Source: Akkermansiaceae bacterium
GTDB lineage: Bacteria; Verrucomicrobiota; Verrucomicrobiia; Verrucomicrobiales; Akkermansiaceae
Assembly (NCBI GenBank): GCA_019634595.1
Contig: JAHCBC010000006.1
Location: 82,980-146,979 of the forward strand
Reading direction: 5' to 3'
DNA length: 64,000 bases
The translations under genes and the position numbers were made by a program. Shown here piece after piece: positions 9,139 through 17,833 of the stretch (within the stretch, counting starts at the first letter, position 1; every line of letters begins with the position of its first letter). The notes below the pieces were generated by a model. It ran no database searches, was not told the origin of the DNA, and saw nothing but the letters and a program-made list of their open reading frames with translations.

Positions 9139-10043
9139 AAGCTTGGTTATGCGGGCTGGCGCTGCTGTGCGGGAACCATGCGCAGGGCGGGTATGAGAAT
9201 CTGTGGCCGGGTGATGCCCCGGGCGCTCCCAAGCCTCCGGCCGGAACGGAAACGAAGGACAAGAGGGGCGCCATTTCCGATGTGGAGGTCCCCCAATACC
9301 AGGTCCACCCGGCGGACCCGGCGCGCAGGACAGGGGCGGCGGTGGTCGTCTTTCCCGGCGGCGGTTACCGGATGAACGTGATCGGGAAGGAGGGTCATGA
9401 TGTCGCCGCGTGGCTGGTGAGGCAGGGCATCACCGCCATCGTGGTGAAGTACCGCGTGTCGGAGCATCCGGAGATGGGCTACGGATTCCCGGTGCCGTTG
9501 CTGGATGCCAGGCGCGCCATCCGCACAGTGCGTTCGCGCGCGCAGGAGTGGGGGATCGATCCGGGCAAGGTGGGGGTGATGGGCTTCTCCGCTGGCGGCC
9601 ATCTGGCGAGCCTCGCCGCCACCCGCTCCGCCGATACCTTTCCTCAGTATGAAGGAAAGGATGCGGTGGATGCCTTCAACGTCCGGCCGGATTTCGCCAT
9701 CCTGGTCTATCCCGTCATCTCCATGCAGGAGATCGCGCATCCGGGTTCGCGCGAGAGGCTGCTGGGGAATGACACTTCGCCGGAGATGCTGGCGGAGTAT
9801 TCGACGGAGAACTCCGTGGACGTGAACACGCCGCCCGTCTTTCTGGTGACCACGGCGGACGACATGGTGGACTGCCGGAACAGCCTGCGGTTCGCCATGG
9901 CCTGCAAGGAGAGGAACGTACCCGTGACGTTGCATCTCTTCGAAACCGGCGGCCACGGCTACGGCATGCCGGGCAGGGGTGCCACCGTGGGGTGGGCGGA
10001 GCTTCTCCGTGAATGGCTCAGGACTAGGGGGTATGTCCCATAG
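9135..10043 (+). CDS. Exported alpha/beta-hydrolase (acetyl-esterase type)
   Basis: ATG at 9135 overlaps the symporter stop and has AAGGAGG at 9121-9127. A short hydrophobic N-terminus (KAWLCGLALLCGNHAQG) suggests export. The fold is marked by VVVFPGGGY (oxyanion-hole loop), the nucleophile elbow GFSAGGH, the acid region FLVTTADDMVD and a C-terminal GGHGYG with the catalytic His. This is the pattern of esterase/lipase proteins related to acetylxylan esterases, so de-acetylation of the polysaccharide or its oligomers is likely. It belongs to the operon 6116-10043 and perhaps 11634. Confidence 0.85.
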   Translation: MKAWLCGLALLCGNHAQGGYENLWPGDAPGAPKPPAGTETKDKRGAISDVEVPQYQVHPADPARRTGAAVVVFPGGGYRMNVIGKEGHDVAAWLVRQGITAIVVKYRVSEHPEMGYGFPVPLLDARRAIRTVRSRAQEWGIDPGKVGVMGFSAGGHLASLAATRSADTFPQYEGKDAVDAFNVRPDFAILVYPVISMQEIAHPGSRERLLGNDTSPEMLAEYSTENSVDVNTPPVFLVTTADDMVDCRNSLRFAMACKERNVPVTLHLFETGGHGYGMPGRGATVGWAELLREWLRTRGYVP

Positions 10044-10110
10044 TAACTGTATGGATAAAATGATATCTGCCGCAAGGAGGCGGATGGAATCCCGTAACCC
10101 GACCTACAAC

Positions 10111-11634
10111 ATGAAAAACCTTTCCATATGGATCTTGTTTGCGATCTCCCCGCTGGTGATGGCGGAGACGGAGTACAAGCCGCTGATGCCCGATGACAAA
10201 TCGAGGCCCGCCCGCTCGTCGGTGCTGCTGCTGGGAGATGGCGTCTCCATGGACGCGGCGAAGGCGTTGCAAGCGGAGATGGAGGACAGGATCACCGTAT
10301 ATGCCGGGGAGGGTGCGGAAGGCATCGCTGATCTCGGAAAGTGGATTTCGTCGGACGGGAAGGAGATCCTGCGGAAGAAAAAATGGGATGCCATCTATCT
10401 GGCCCCCGCCGTGGCACCGGAGAAGTCCGCGAGGGAGGAGATCGAAGGAAAGCTCCGGCATTCCGCCGGTGCGGTGGTGTGGCATGGCGGCGGGAAAGGC
10501 ATCGCGTCAGGGGATCTGGTGAAGGCGCTTCTCCGCAACGGGGAGCATCTCGCGAAGTGGCCCGCATCCGAGAAGCGGGATCCGGCGAAACTGCTGGCGG
10601 AGGACGGCGTGCTGGACAACCCCGCAACGCTGCCCGCGCTGCCTGCGGAGACCTCGACGGTGTTCAAGGCTGAGGAAGGTCAGTGGCAGTTCAACCTCCA
10701 CTCGTTCATCGCCCGGCATGACGGGAAGTTATGGGCCATCTGGTCGTCCGGCAGGAAGGATGAGGACAGCAGCAGCCAGTTCATCCGCTACGCGACGAGT
10801 GAGGACGGCATGGTGTGGAGTGCGTCCGGCACCATGGCCCCGGACCCGGACGGTGAGGACGGACCGCTGCGCTGGCTCGCCTCCGGACTCTATGAGGAAA
10901 ACGGGAAACTCTACGGGCTGGGGTGCCTGAACACGGGCGGGGGGAAAGGCGCGGTCTGGGGCAACGCGAAGCTGCACCGCTTCCGCTGGGACGCCGGGAA
11001 GTGGGTGGACGAAGGTGTCTTCGGCGACAACGCGATGGTCTATTTCCCGCCGTTCAAGGTCGGTGGCCGCGACTTCTTCGTGTGGCGGGATGACAAGGCG
11101 CACTTCCACACCGCACGGTCCACGGCCGAGGCGGGGAAATGGGATGTGAGGAAGCATCCGTCCTTTCCACCGGACTACCGCATGAGCGAGACCGGTTCCT
11201 ACGCGGATGCGGATGGAAACCTGCACCTGATCATCCGCGACCAGGGGAAGACGAAGCGCCTTTATCATTCTATCAGCTTCGACAACGGGGACACGTGGAC
11301 CCTGCCGGTGAAGACGAACTACCCGGACGCCGTGAGCAAGAACATCGCGGGCAGGCTGAAGGACGACCGGTTTTTCCTGATCAACAATCCGCAGGCCAGC
11401 GGATCCCGGGATCCTCTCACGATCTCATTCTCCGCGGACGGATGGAGCTACGGCAGTCCCCGTATTCTCAGGAAGGATGCGCCGGAGAGGCGTTACGACG
11501 GGAAATTCAAGAACGCGCGCAGCTTCCAGTATTCGGACGCCATGGAGCACGACGGCCGCCTGTGGGTGATCTACGGCACCAACAAGGAGGACATCGAGAT
11601 TTCCTCCTATCGCATCGCGGATTTTCCGAAGTGA
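10111..11634 (+). CDS. Second exported sialidase-fold (BNR) protein
   Basis: A signal peptide (MKNLSIWILFAISPLVMA) follows the ATG at 10111. An in-frame ATG at 10084 lies only 3 nt after an AAGGAGG box and would add nine residues, so the start is unsettled. The C-terminal two thirds has Asp-box-like strands (YATSEDGMVWSASG, SISFDNGDTWTLP) of a sialidase beta-propeller. Residues about 25-190 form a separate alpha/beta domain (SVLLLGDGVSMDAAKALQ, VVWHGGGKGIASGDLVKALL) resembling the trehalose-utilisation/ThuA or glutamine-amidotransferase-like fold seen beside sugar enzymes. The enzyme activity is not demonstrable. It converges on the isomerase-like gene at 11765. Confidence 0.8.
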   Translation: MKNLSIWILFAISPLVMAETEYKPLMPDDKSRPARSSVLLLGDGVSMDAAKALQAEMEDRITVYAGEGAEGIADLGKWISSDGKEILRKKKWDAIYLAPAVAPEKSAREEIEGKLRHSAGAVVWHGGGKGIASGDLVKALLRNGEHLAKWPASEKRDPAKLLAEDGVLDNPATLPALPAETSTVFKAEEGQWQFNLHSFIARHDGKLWAIWSSGRKDEDSSSQFIRYATSEDGMVWSASGTMAPDPDGEDGPLRWLASGLYEENGKLYGLGCLNTGGGKGAVWGNAKLHRFRWDAGKWVDEGVFGDNAMVYFPPFKVGGRDFFVWRDDKAHFHTARSTAEAGKWDVRKHPSFPPDYRMSETGSYADADGNLHLIIRDQGKTKRLYHSISFDNGDTWTLPVKTNYPDAVSKNIAGRLKDDRFFLINNPQASGSRDPLTISFSADGWSYGSPRILRKDAPERRYDGKFKNARSFQYSDAMEHDGRLWVIYGTNKEDIEISSYRIADFPK

Positions 11635-11639
11635 GGGCA

Positions 11640-11755
11640 TGTCCTGGTAGGGGATGCTCTCTGAGCGCGACAGCGTCATGGAGTGCGGCAGTCATCTGCC
11701 GCTTTGGCGGGAGACGTCCCTCCCCGCAAAACCAAGCGGACTGAAGTCCGCGCTC
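11640..11755. repeat. Cluster of short interspersed palindromes
   Basis: The whole gap between two convergent genes is filled by three small palindromes: GCGGCA-N6-TGCCGC (11685-11702), a GGGAGACGTCCCTCCC stem near 11710-11725, and CGGACTGAAGTCCG (11737-11750). This looks like interspersed repeat debris; transcript-end function is possible. Confidence 0.55.
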
Positions 11756-11764
11756 CGTATGGAC

Positions 11765-13351
11765 CTACCGCCGCAGCGACCCGCAGAGATTCACCCGGAT
11801 GCCCAGCTCCCTGGCGAAGGCGGCTTTCGCGAAGAGACAGGCGTCCGCCGCCTCCGCATCATGGGCGTAGGCGACCTGGATGTGGTTGGCGCGGTGCTTT
11901 GCCATGAGTTGGTCACGGGAAACACCGTAGGTGACGGCGTGCATGACCGGCCACTCCGGAGTGGTGAGCTGCCAGCGGCGCTCCGCTTCCTCCTGCGGCA
12001 GTTCCACCGCCGCCCCGCGGCCGATGTCCATGTGGAGCGCTTCATCCTCCACGTAGATCCGTGACCAGACGATCTCGCCCGGACGGGAGGTGCCGCGCAG
12101 GGTGCTGCCGCCGCTGGGGAAATACATCGCGGGCTGGCGGAATCCCTCCGCGCCTTCCCAGCCGCCGATGAAGTGGGCGGGCGGGGCCGCGCCGCTGATG
12201 AGGAAAACCCACACGTAGTCACCGCCGAAGTCTTCACCCCAGCGAATGTCATGCAGCGTGGACTCGACCGGCTGGCCGAGAGCGTCATGGACGCGGCGGG
12301 TGATGAGGCCGTCCAGGCCGGCGCATTCATCGACCTCGTTGAAATGGACGATGGGCTCGCCGTCGAAAAGGACGCGTGAACCGTCCCGCGAAGTGACGGG
12401 CGGGCGGTCGCGGTTGTTGAGCATCCCTTCCACCAGATCGCTGGCGGGGAGCAGGTCCTTGAGTCCCTGCTGGTACTGGATGCCGATGGTTTCGCAGCCG
12501 AAGTCATCCGCCATGCGGACGGCGGCGATGTACATGCGGCACTGGAGCAGGACCTGCGCGCGGGTGAGCTGGGTGGCGTGGTCGTCGCCGAAATGGAAGG
12601 TCATGCCACGGCTTTCCAGCCATGACAGGACCTCGTCCGCCTCCGCCTCCGGAGTGATGAGCGTCTCGTGGTAGAGGGCGGACTGGCTGAGGCGTTCCTT
12701 GAAGACGCCGCAGGAATGGAGGAGCTGGTCGGGAATGATGGCGTTGAACATGCCCATGCAGCCCTCGTCGAAGATACCCATGATCGACTTGTCCCGCTTC
12801 AGTTCCGCCGCCAGCGAGGCACCGAGTGCGGCGGATGCGGGCGGAATGGGGATGTCCGCGGTGACGTGGCCGAGATCGTGGACGATGGTGCCGGTGGCGA
12901 GCCACTCGCGGAGCTTGCCGAGAAAGAACGCGTCGGTGAAATCCTCGCTCCAGAGGGTGGAGAAGGTGACGCCCGCTTTCGTGAGCGAGCCGTTCAGATT
13001 GAGCATGCCGACCAGCCCCGGCCACTGGCCGCTCCAGTTGGCGAGCGTGAGGATGGGGCCGCGGTGGGTGGTCAGGCCCGGCAACACGTGGTGGGAGTAT
13101 TGCCACACCGCCTCCGCGACGATGAGCGGCGCGTCCGGGTCGATGTCGCGGAAGATGCCGATGCCCTGCTTCTGGCTGGAGATGAAGCCATGGCCTTCCT
13201 TTTCATCGTAGGGATGCGCCCTTACAACTTGCCGTCCCTCCGCCTCGATGGCGCGGGAGATGGCGGCTTCCATTTCACGCTGGGCGGGCCAGCAGGTTTG
13301 GTTCGCGGAAAGGCGGAGGTCGCCGCTGGCGACGAGCAGGATGGGTTTCAT
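11765..13351 (-). CDS. L-fucose/L-arabinose isomerase-like protein
   Basis: Start taken at the ATG at 13351, which overlaps the stop of the upstream MFS gene (ATGA). The 528-residue protein has the layout of the fucose-isomerase-like family: an N-terminal Rossmann-like part (LIVAEAVWQYSHHVLPGL, then ILTLANWSGQWPGL), a middle part with SIMGIFDEGCMGMFNAI supplying acidic metal ligands, and a C-terminal beta-barrel-like part with conserved His. Such enzymes convert aldoses to ketoses in the cytoplasm. With the FGGY kinase at 18769 this suggests isomerise-then-phosphorylate catabolism of a deoxy- or pentose sugar; the exact sugar is inference. Confidence 0.75.
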   Translation of the reverse strand: MKPILLVASGDLRLSANQTCWPAQREMEAAISRAIEAEGRQVVRAHPYDEKEGHGFISSQKQGIGIFRDIDPDAPLIVAEAVWQYSHHVLPGLTTHRGPILTLANWSGQWPGLVGMLNLNGSLTKAGVTFSTLWSEDFTDAFFLGKLREWLATGTIVHDLGHVTADIPIPPASAALGASLAAELKRDKSIMGIFDEGCMGMFNAIIPDQLLHSCGVFKERLSQSALYHETLITPEAEADEVLSWLESRGMTFHFGDDHATQLTRAQVLLQCRMYIAAVRMADDFGCETIGIQYQQGLKDLLPASDLVEGMLNNRDRPPVTSRDGSRVLFDGEPIVHFNEVDECAGLDGLITRRVHDALGQPVESTLHDIRWGEDFGGDYVWVFLISGAAPPAHFIGGWEGAEGFRQPAMYFPSGGSTLRGTSRPGEIVWSRIYVEDEALHMDIGRGAAVELPQEEAERRWQLTTPEWPVMHAVTYGVSRDQLMAKHRANHIQVAYAHDAEAADACLFAKAAFARELGIRVNLCGSLRR

Positions 13352-14571
13352 GGCGTGCTTTTCGGGCGGATGAGCAGGACGAGGCCGACGGAGAGGGCGC
13401 ACAGCCCGGCGAAGGCGGAGAAGATGAGATTGAGAGGAATCTGATGGTCGCGCATGACGCCGAAGCCCCAGTCGGCGAAGCCGCCGCAACTGATGCTCAC
13501 CAGATTCATCAGGCCGTAGGCGGTGGCGCGGTGCTCCGGCCGGACGATCTGGCAGAGGATGGGCATGTTGTTGCAGTCAAAGAACCCCCAGCCGATGCCA
13601 TAGAGGACCAGGAAGGCGATGGCGATGCCCAGCGTGCCCGCGTTCCCCACGCCGAACAGGGCGGGGATGATGAGGCCCACGCCGATGGCGGAAACATAGA
13701 TCCGCCCCCGCTCGCTGCGTCTCATCCAGCGGTCGGCGAACACCCCGCCGAGAACCACCGCGATGAGCGCGGCGATGTTCACGTAGAGCGTGGCGGAGAC
13801 ACCCGCGTGCCCCTGGCCGATGCCGAACTGGTCCTTCAGGATCGCGGGCATCCAGTCACGCACGACCCACCCGGCCAGCGCGGGCAGGGTGAAGTAGAGG
13901 ACCAGCAGGATGAAGAAGGGATTCCGCAGCAGGGAGGCCAGCGTGCCGGCGGGTGAGGAGCGTTCCTTCAGTCCGGTGACCGCGGGAGGATTTCTCAGCA
14001 GGAAGAACAGCGGGAGTGCATAGAGGACCCCGGCGATGCCCGCGGCGTCGAACGCCCAGCGCCAGCCCAGCGACGGGCTGTCCGCGGCGTAGCCGCTGAA
14101 CCCGCCGATCATCACTCCGGCATAGATGGCCATCTGGTGCGTGCCGATGGCGCGGGAGCGGGTGGGGCCGCTGTGGTAGTCCGCGATGAGGGCGAGCGCG
14201 GCGGGGATGTAGCACGCCTCGCTGATGCCCATGAGGGCGCGGCTCCAGACCAGTTGCTCGAAGGTCTGCGCGTGTCCCGTCGCCCAGGTTACGGCGGACC
14301 ATACCGCCAGGCTGACGACGATGACGTGGCGCTTGCTGAAGCGGTCCGCCAGATAGCCGCCGAAGGGACTCAGCCCGGCATAGACCCATTTGAAAACGGC
14401 GGGCAGCAGGCCCCAGTTCGCCTCCGTGCCGATGGACGGGATGTCATCCATGATGGAGAACTTCATGGCCGCCATCATCTGGCGGTCCATGTAGTTCAGC
14501 AGGGCGACCGGCCACAGCAGCATGACGACGAACCATGCGTAGCGCGCCAACGACGGAGGGGGCTGATTCAT
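13348..14571 (-). CDS. MFS transporter (anion:cation symporter type)
   Basis: A 407-residue protein with about 12 membrane helices. The N-terminal LNYMDRQMMAAM and the loop GGYLADRFSKRHVI match the MFS signature between helices 2 and 3. The NYMDRQ-type start of helix 1 is usual in the ACS/hexuronate-type branch, so a sugar acid or small sugar is a reasonable substrate. It is coupled to the isomerase-like gene by a 4-nt overlap and lies 14 nt downstream of the DUF4440 gene, so 17021-11765 may be one operon. Confidence 0.85.
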   Translation of the reverse strand: MNQPPPSLARYAWFVVMLLWPVALLNYMDRQMMAAMKFSIMDDIPSIGTEANWGLLPAVFKWVYAGLSPFGGYLADRFSKRHVIVVSLAVWSAVTWATGHAQTFEQLVWSRALMGISEACYIPAALALIADYHSGPTRSRAIGTHQMAIYAGVMIGGFSGYAADSPSLGWRWAFDAAGIAGVLYALPLFFLLRNPPAVTGLKERSSPAGTLASLLRNPFFILLVLYFTLPALAGWVVRDWMPAILKDQFGIGQGHAGVSATLYVNIAALIAVVLGGVFADRWMRRSERGRIYVSAIGVGLIIPALFGVGNAGTLGIAIAFLVLYGIGWGFFDCNNMPILCQIVRPEHRATAYGLMNLVSISCGGFADWGFGVMRDHQIPLNLIFSAFAGLCALSVGLVLLIRPKSTP

Positions 14572-14585
14572 TGGGAGCGGAAGGA

Positions 14586-15023
14586 TCAGTTGGCGGGAAG
14601 GACGGCGGACTGCCAGGCGTGGAACTTCCAGCCACTGTCAGTGAGCTTCCAGACAGCGAGGAAGCTGAGCGTGTTTTCCGTCACTCCCTTGCCCTTCGAC
14701 TCCGACTTGATGCGGATGTGCCCGCTCATCAGCGCGACGGTTTCAGCAGGGAAGGTGAAGTCGCGTTTCACGTAGTCGAAGGAAAGGTACTTCGTCTTTC
14801 CCGAGGTGAGCCTGGCGATGAGTGACTCCCGGTCATCGACGACGCCGGTGGAGTGGGCGTAGTGCAGTTCCTCTGAGAGGACCGTCCGGAGCGCCGCTTC
14901 ATCCACGGCGATGGTGGCGGCGATGCGCTTCTGGTCGGCGGCGGCGAGTGCTTCCGCCGGGGAGGCGGGTTGTGCGGAGAGGGTCATGGCGAGGAGCAGG
15001 AAGAGGAAGGAAAGGAGTCTCAT
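14586..15023 (-). CDS. Exported DUF4440 (NTF2-like) protein
   Basis: 145 residues with a clear signal peptide (MRLLSFLFLLLAMTLSAQ). The mature part matches the SnoaL/DUF4440 cone fold: a helical start (ALAAADQKRIAATI), LSEELHYAHSTGVVDDRESLIARLTSG, and closing strands (FLAVWKLTDSGWKFHAWQ). Members bind small ligands or act as isomerase-like enzymes; no catalytic residues can be named here. It lies inside the minus-strand sugar operon between the FG-GAP protein and the MFS gene. Confidence 0.8.
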   Translation of the reverse strand: MRLLSFLFLLLAMTLSAQPASPAEALAAADQKRIAATIAVDEAALRTVLSEELHYAHSTGVVDDRESLIARLTSGKTKYLSFDYVKRDFTFPAETVALMSGHIRIKSESKGKGVTENTLSFLAVWKLTDSGWKFHAWQSAVLPAN

Positions 15024-15044
15024 GGGTGTCCGGATGGAGGTGGC

Positions 15045-17021
15045 TCACTTCGAGCGTGGATTCCGCAGATAGTAGAAGTAGCCGTCCTCCGCACCGCCGA
15101 GGAAGTCGGGGATGCCGTCGCCGTTGAAGTCCACCGTGGTCGGGCTGACGTCGTGGCCCTCGATGTTGGTCGGTGAAACGAGACCCTCGTCCTTGAAGAA
15201 CCACTTGCCATCGGCAGCGCGCGTCTGCCGGACAAAGGCGGCGTTCGCTCCGTTCAGCAGCAGGTCCAGCACGCCGTCGCCGTCCCAGTCCGTCACGCTG
15301 AGCTTCCGGCGTCCGCTGCCACCCGCCGACTGGCGGCCCTTGTAGCGCAGCAGCATCGGCTCACCGGGCACGGAGAAAAAGTGCGCGCGTTTCCTTTCCT
15401 CCGGCGTCGCGTCCTCGCAGATGAACGCGCGGCGCGGTGGCAGCAGGATGCGGCGGCCGTCCCTTTCCTTCCGCTCGAAGAAGGCGAGGAAACCTTCGTG
15501 GTCCATCATCACCAGATCGACGAGGCCGTCCTTGTTCCAGTCCACGGCGACGGGTGTGGTGCGCCACTGGGTCAGCAGGCCTTTGCCCTCCGGGCGCAGC
15601 CAGCCGTAGGCCAGGTGCGGCTGCGCGCCATCCCACTCGACTTCGACGGGTGCCGCCGCATCCAGCTTCGGCGCGGTGCGGGTGCCGGTGTTGCGGTACC
15701 AGATGACCTTGCCCCAGATGGAGTTCACGATCAGGTCTGGCAGGCCGTCGCCGTCCCAGTCATTGATGGAAAGCGTGGTGTATCCCCACTTCGCTTCGCA
15801 CGGTCCCTGGATGGAACCGTTCGCCCCGGCCAGGATGTGGATGGGCTTGCCGCCGGACTCCAGCAGGACGGGTGCCGCCCATTTCGGCTTCTCCACGCCG
15901 GGGCCGCTGAGGTTCTCGAAGAACGCGATGTTGCCGGAGGTGTTCCCGGAAACAATGTCGGTGTCACCGTCGCCGTCCCAGTCGAAGCCGACGGGAGTGG
16001 CCAGCGCGCCGAATTTCACGTCCTCCGCCTCCTGCTGGAAAAACTTCGGTTCCTCGAACACAGGCGCGTTCGCCTCATGGCGGCCGGTGTTGCGGATGAA
16101 GGCGACGCGCCCGTCCTCGTCACCGCAGATGATGTCCGGGTGGCCGTCCTTGTCCCAGTCGATCATCACGGGGGTGATCATCTGGACGTGCATCTTCAGG
16201 TAGGCGCCCTTGTCGGTCTGCAGGCGGCGGCCCTTCTCATAGCGGGGTTCCGTGCGGGTGCCGGTGTTGCGGAAGTAGGTGAAGCCGTCGAGGAACTCCC
16301 CGCAGACCAGATCGAGATCACCGTCGCCGTCCAGATCCACGAAGCTCGGGCACGGCCAGCCGAAGGTTTCCAGCGGGATGCCGTCGATGAGGATGCGCTC
16401 CGGCTTCGCATACACGGGGGCCTCGTTGGTGCCGGTGTTGCGGGCGACATAGACGTGGCCGCGCAGGTTGCCGTTCTTCCAGATACCATGTTCATCGTAG
16501 GCATCGTCCCAGCCGTATTCCGACCAGTCGTCGGTACCGATCGCCAGGTCCTGAACGCCGTCGCCGTCGTAGTCCACCACCCGCCAGTGGTTGCCCCTGA
16601 CCTTGTTGTGGTGGACGTTTTCCGGCAGGTCGATCTTCACCGGGGATTCCAACCCGGATTTCAGGAAATCCGGATAGCGTTTGCCCGGGGTCAGCACGGT
16701 GGGGACTCCCTCCGGGTAGCTGACCTGCACGTTGACGATGCCCTTGCTGATGCGCCGGGCGGGCTTGAAGACAGGCATCGGGTTCTTGCCCGTGTCGCCG
16801 CTCGTGTTCTCGAACACATAGACCCCGTTGTAGGGCTTGTCGGAACAGTTCACGACGAGGTCCAGATCTCCGTCGCCGTCGAAGTCCATCGGCAGCGGCC
16901 ATGCCCACAGGCCGACGCCGAGGTCCACCGCGAGGCCGGGGTTGTTGTATTTGAGGCGCTCCAGCGGCTGGTCCGCGGTGGCGAGCGAGGCGAGCAGGAA
17001 AAGGGGAAGGATGGGTTTCAT
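15045..17021 (-). CDS. Exported FG-GAP/VCBS repeat protein
   Basis: Start at the ATG at 17021, which opens a signal peptide (MKPILPLFLLASLATA). The 658 residues contain nine calcium-type repeats of the form D-x-D/N-x-D-G-x-x-D (DFDGDGDLDLVV, DYDGDGVQDLAI, DWDGDGDTDIVS, DFNGDGIPDFLG among them), spaced about 60-80 residues as in integrin-like propellers. No separate catalytic domain is visible. A surface or periplasmic glycan-binding or enzyme role is inferred from the locus. The GntR gene ends 31 nt upstream on the same strand, so it may be co-transcribed. Confidence 0.85.
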   Translation of the reverse strand: MKPILPLFLLASLATADQPLERLKYNNPGLAVDLGVGLWAWPLPMDFDGDGDLDLVVNCSDKPYNGVYVFENTSGDTGKNPMPVFKPARRISKGIVNVQVSYPEGVPTVLTPGKRYPDFLKSGLESPVKIDLPENVHHNKVRGNHWRVVDYDGDGVQDLAIGTDDWSEYGWDDAYDEHGIWKNGNLRGHVYVARNTGTNEAPVYAKPERILIDGIPLETFGWPCPSFVDLDGDGDLDLVCGEFLDGFTYFRNTGTRTEPRYEKGRRLQTDKGAYLKMHVQMITPVMIDWDKDGHPDIICGDEDGRVAFIRNTGRHEANAPVFEEPKFFQQEAEDVKFGALATPVGFDWDGDGDTDIVSGNTSGNIAFFENLSGPGVEKPKWAAPVLLESGGKPIHILAGANGSIQGPCEAKWGYTTLSINDWDGDGLPDLIVNSIWGKVIWYRNTGTRTAPKLDAAAPVEVEWDGAQPHLAYGWLRPEGKGLLTQWRTTPVAVDWNKDGLVDLVMMDHEGFLAFFERKERDGRRILLPPRRAFICEDATPEERKRAHFFSVPGEPMLLRYKGRQSAGGSGRRKLSVTDWDGDGVLDLLLNGANAAFVRQTRAADGKWFFKDEGLVSPTNIEGHDVSPTTVDFNGDGIPDFLGGAEDGYFYYLRNPRSK

Positions 17022-17052
17022 GGAATGGGTTGCTTCGGCTGGTGTGGAGGCT

Positions 17053-17751
17053 TCAGGAAAGCCACGAGTTGGTGCGCGCTTTGCGGTTCGCGTTGAGGGT
17101 GTTTTCGAGGCTCTTGCGGATGTGGGAACCCATCTCCGCGCGGGCCTTCTCCGGGTCGCGCTTGCGGATGGCGCGGAAGATGGCGTCGTGCGCGGCCCAT
17201 GCTTCCTCAATGACGGAAAGGTTGTGGACGATGCGGTGCGGTCGGAAGATCCGCTCCAGTACCTGGGTGTCGGACAGCAGCTTGATGAGCCGCCGGTTTC
17301 CCGTGGCGTCGATGATGTGGAGGTGGAAGGCACGGTCCAGATCCAGGAAACGCTTTTCCGCGGCCTCTGCCAGCGGCTCGTCCGGCCGGGTCTTGAAGTC
17401 CTCCACCAGCCGCTTCATGGCGGCCAGGATGTCGCCCAGTTCCGTGAGCTGCTCGTCGTTCATGAGCATCGCGGCACGCTCCGCGGCGTAGCTTTCCACC
17501 GCCTCCCGGACGCCGAAAAATTCGACGGCTTCCTGCGGGTCCATGCGCTTCACCAGCGCGCCCAGGCGGGGCAGCAGCTCGACCAGTCCCTCGGTCGCCA
17601 GCTTGTTCATCGCCTCCCGCAGGGGGGTGGTGCTGACGCCCAGCTCCGCGCTCATTTTCTTGAACTCCAGCCGCGTGCCCGGCTCCAGCTCGCCGCTGAT
17701 GATGCGTTCGCGGATGGCGTGATAGACTTTCTCCGGCAGGGGTGAGGACAT
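17053..17751 (-). CDS. GntR-family transcriptional regulator, FCD type
   Basis: ATG at 17751 gives 232 residues. Residues 1-70 are a winged helix (YHAIRERIISGELEPGTRL, then VSTTPLREAMNKLATEGLV). Residues about 85-215 are the all-helical FCD ligand domain, with the metal-site residues of the type D-x3-H (DRAFHLHIIDATGN) and a later His (AAHDAIFRAI). FCD members respond to sugar acids or organic acids. It diverges from the DapA-family gene with 82 nt between starts; a 22-bp dyad there (17783-17804) is the likely operator, implying control of both directions. Confidence 0.9.
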   Translation of the reverse strand: MSSPLPEKVYHAIRERIISGELEPGTRLEFKKMSAELGVSTTPLREAMNKLATEGLVELLPRLGALVKRMDPQEAVEFFGVREAVESYAAERAAMLMNDEQLTELGDILAAMKRLVEDFKTRPDEPLAEAAEKRFLDLDRAFHLHIIDATGNRRLIKLLSDTQVLERIFRPHRIVHNLSVIEEAWAAHDAIFRAIRKRDPEKARAEMGSHIRKSLENTLNANRKARTNSWLS

Positions 17752-17782
17752 GGTTCTGAAGACGGTGTGGGAAATCGAATAT

Positions 17783-17804
17783 TTGAATATATTTGGATAT
17801 ACAA
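17783..17804. promoter_or_regulatory. Putative GntR/FCD operator (dyad)
   Basis: TTGAATAT-N6-ATATACAA is a dyad with 7 of 8 positions matching, in a short AT-rich patch of otherwise GC-rich DNA, between the divergent gntR-type gene and the aldolase gene. FCD regulators typically bind such TTGTATAC-like dyads. Confidence 0.6.
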
Positions 17805-17833
17805 GCGGGAATTTTCCTGATTTACCGGAAGTC

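Noticed and set aside
1..11634. Assigning the two BNR proteins as true sialidases with a sialic acid pathway
   Set aside because: No FRIP-type motif or full Arg triad could be seen, and nanE/nanK-like genes are missing; the sialidase fold is shared by many other glycan enzymes.
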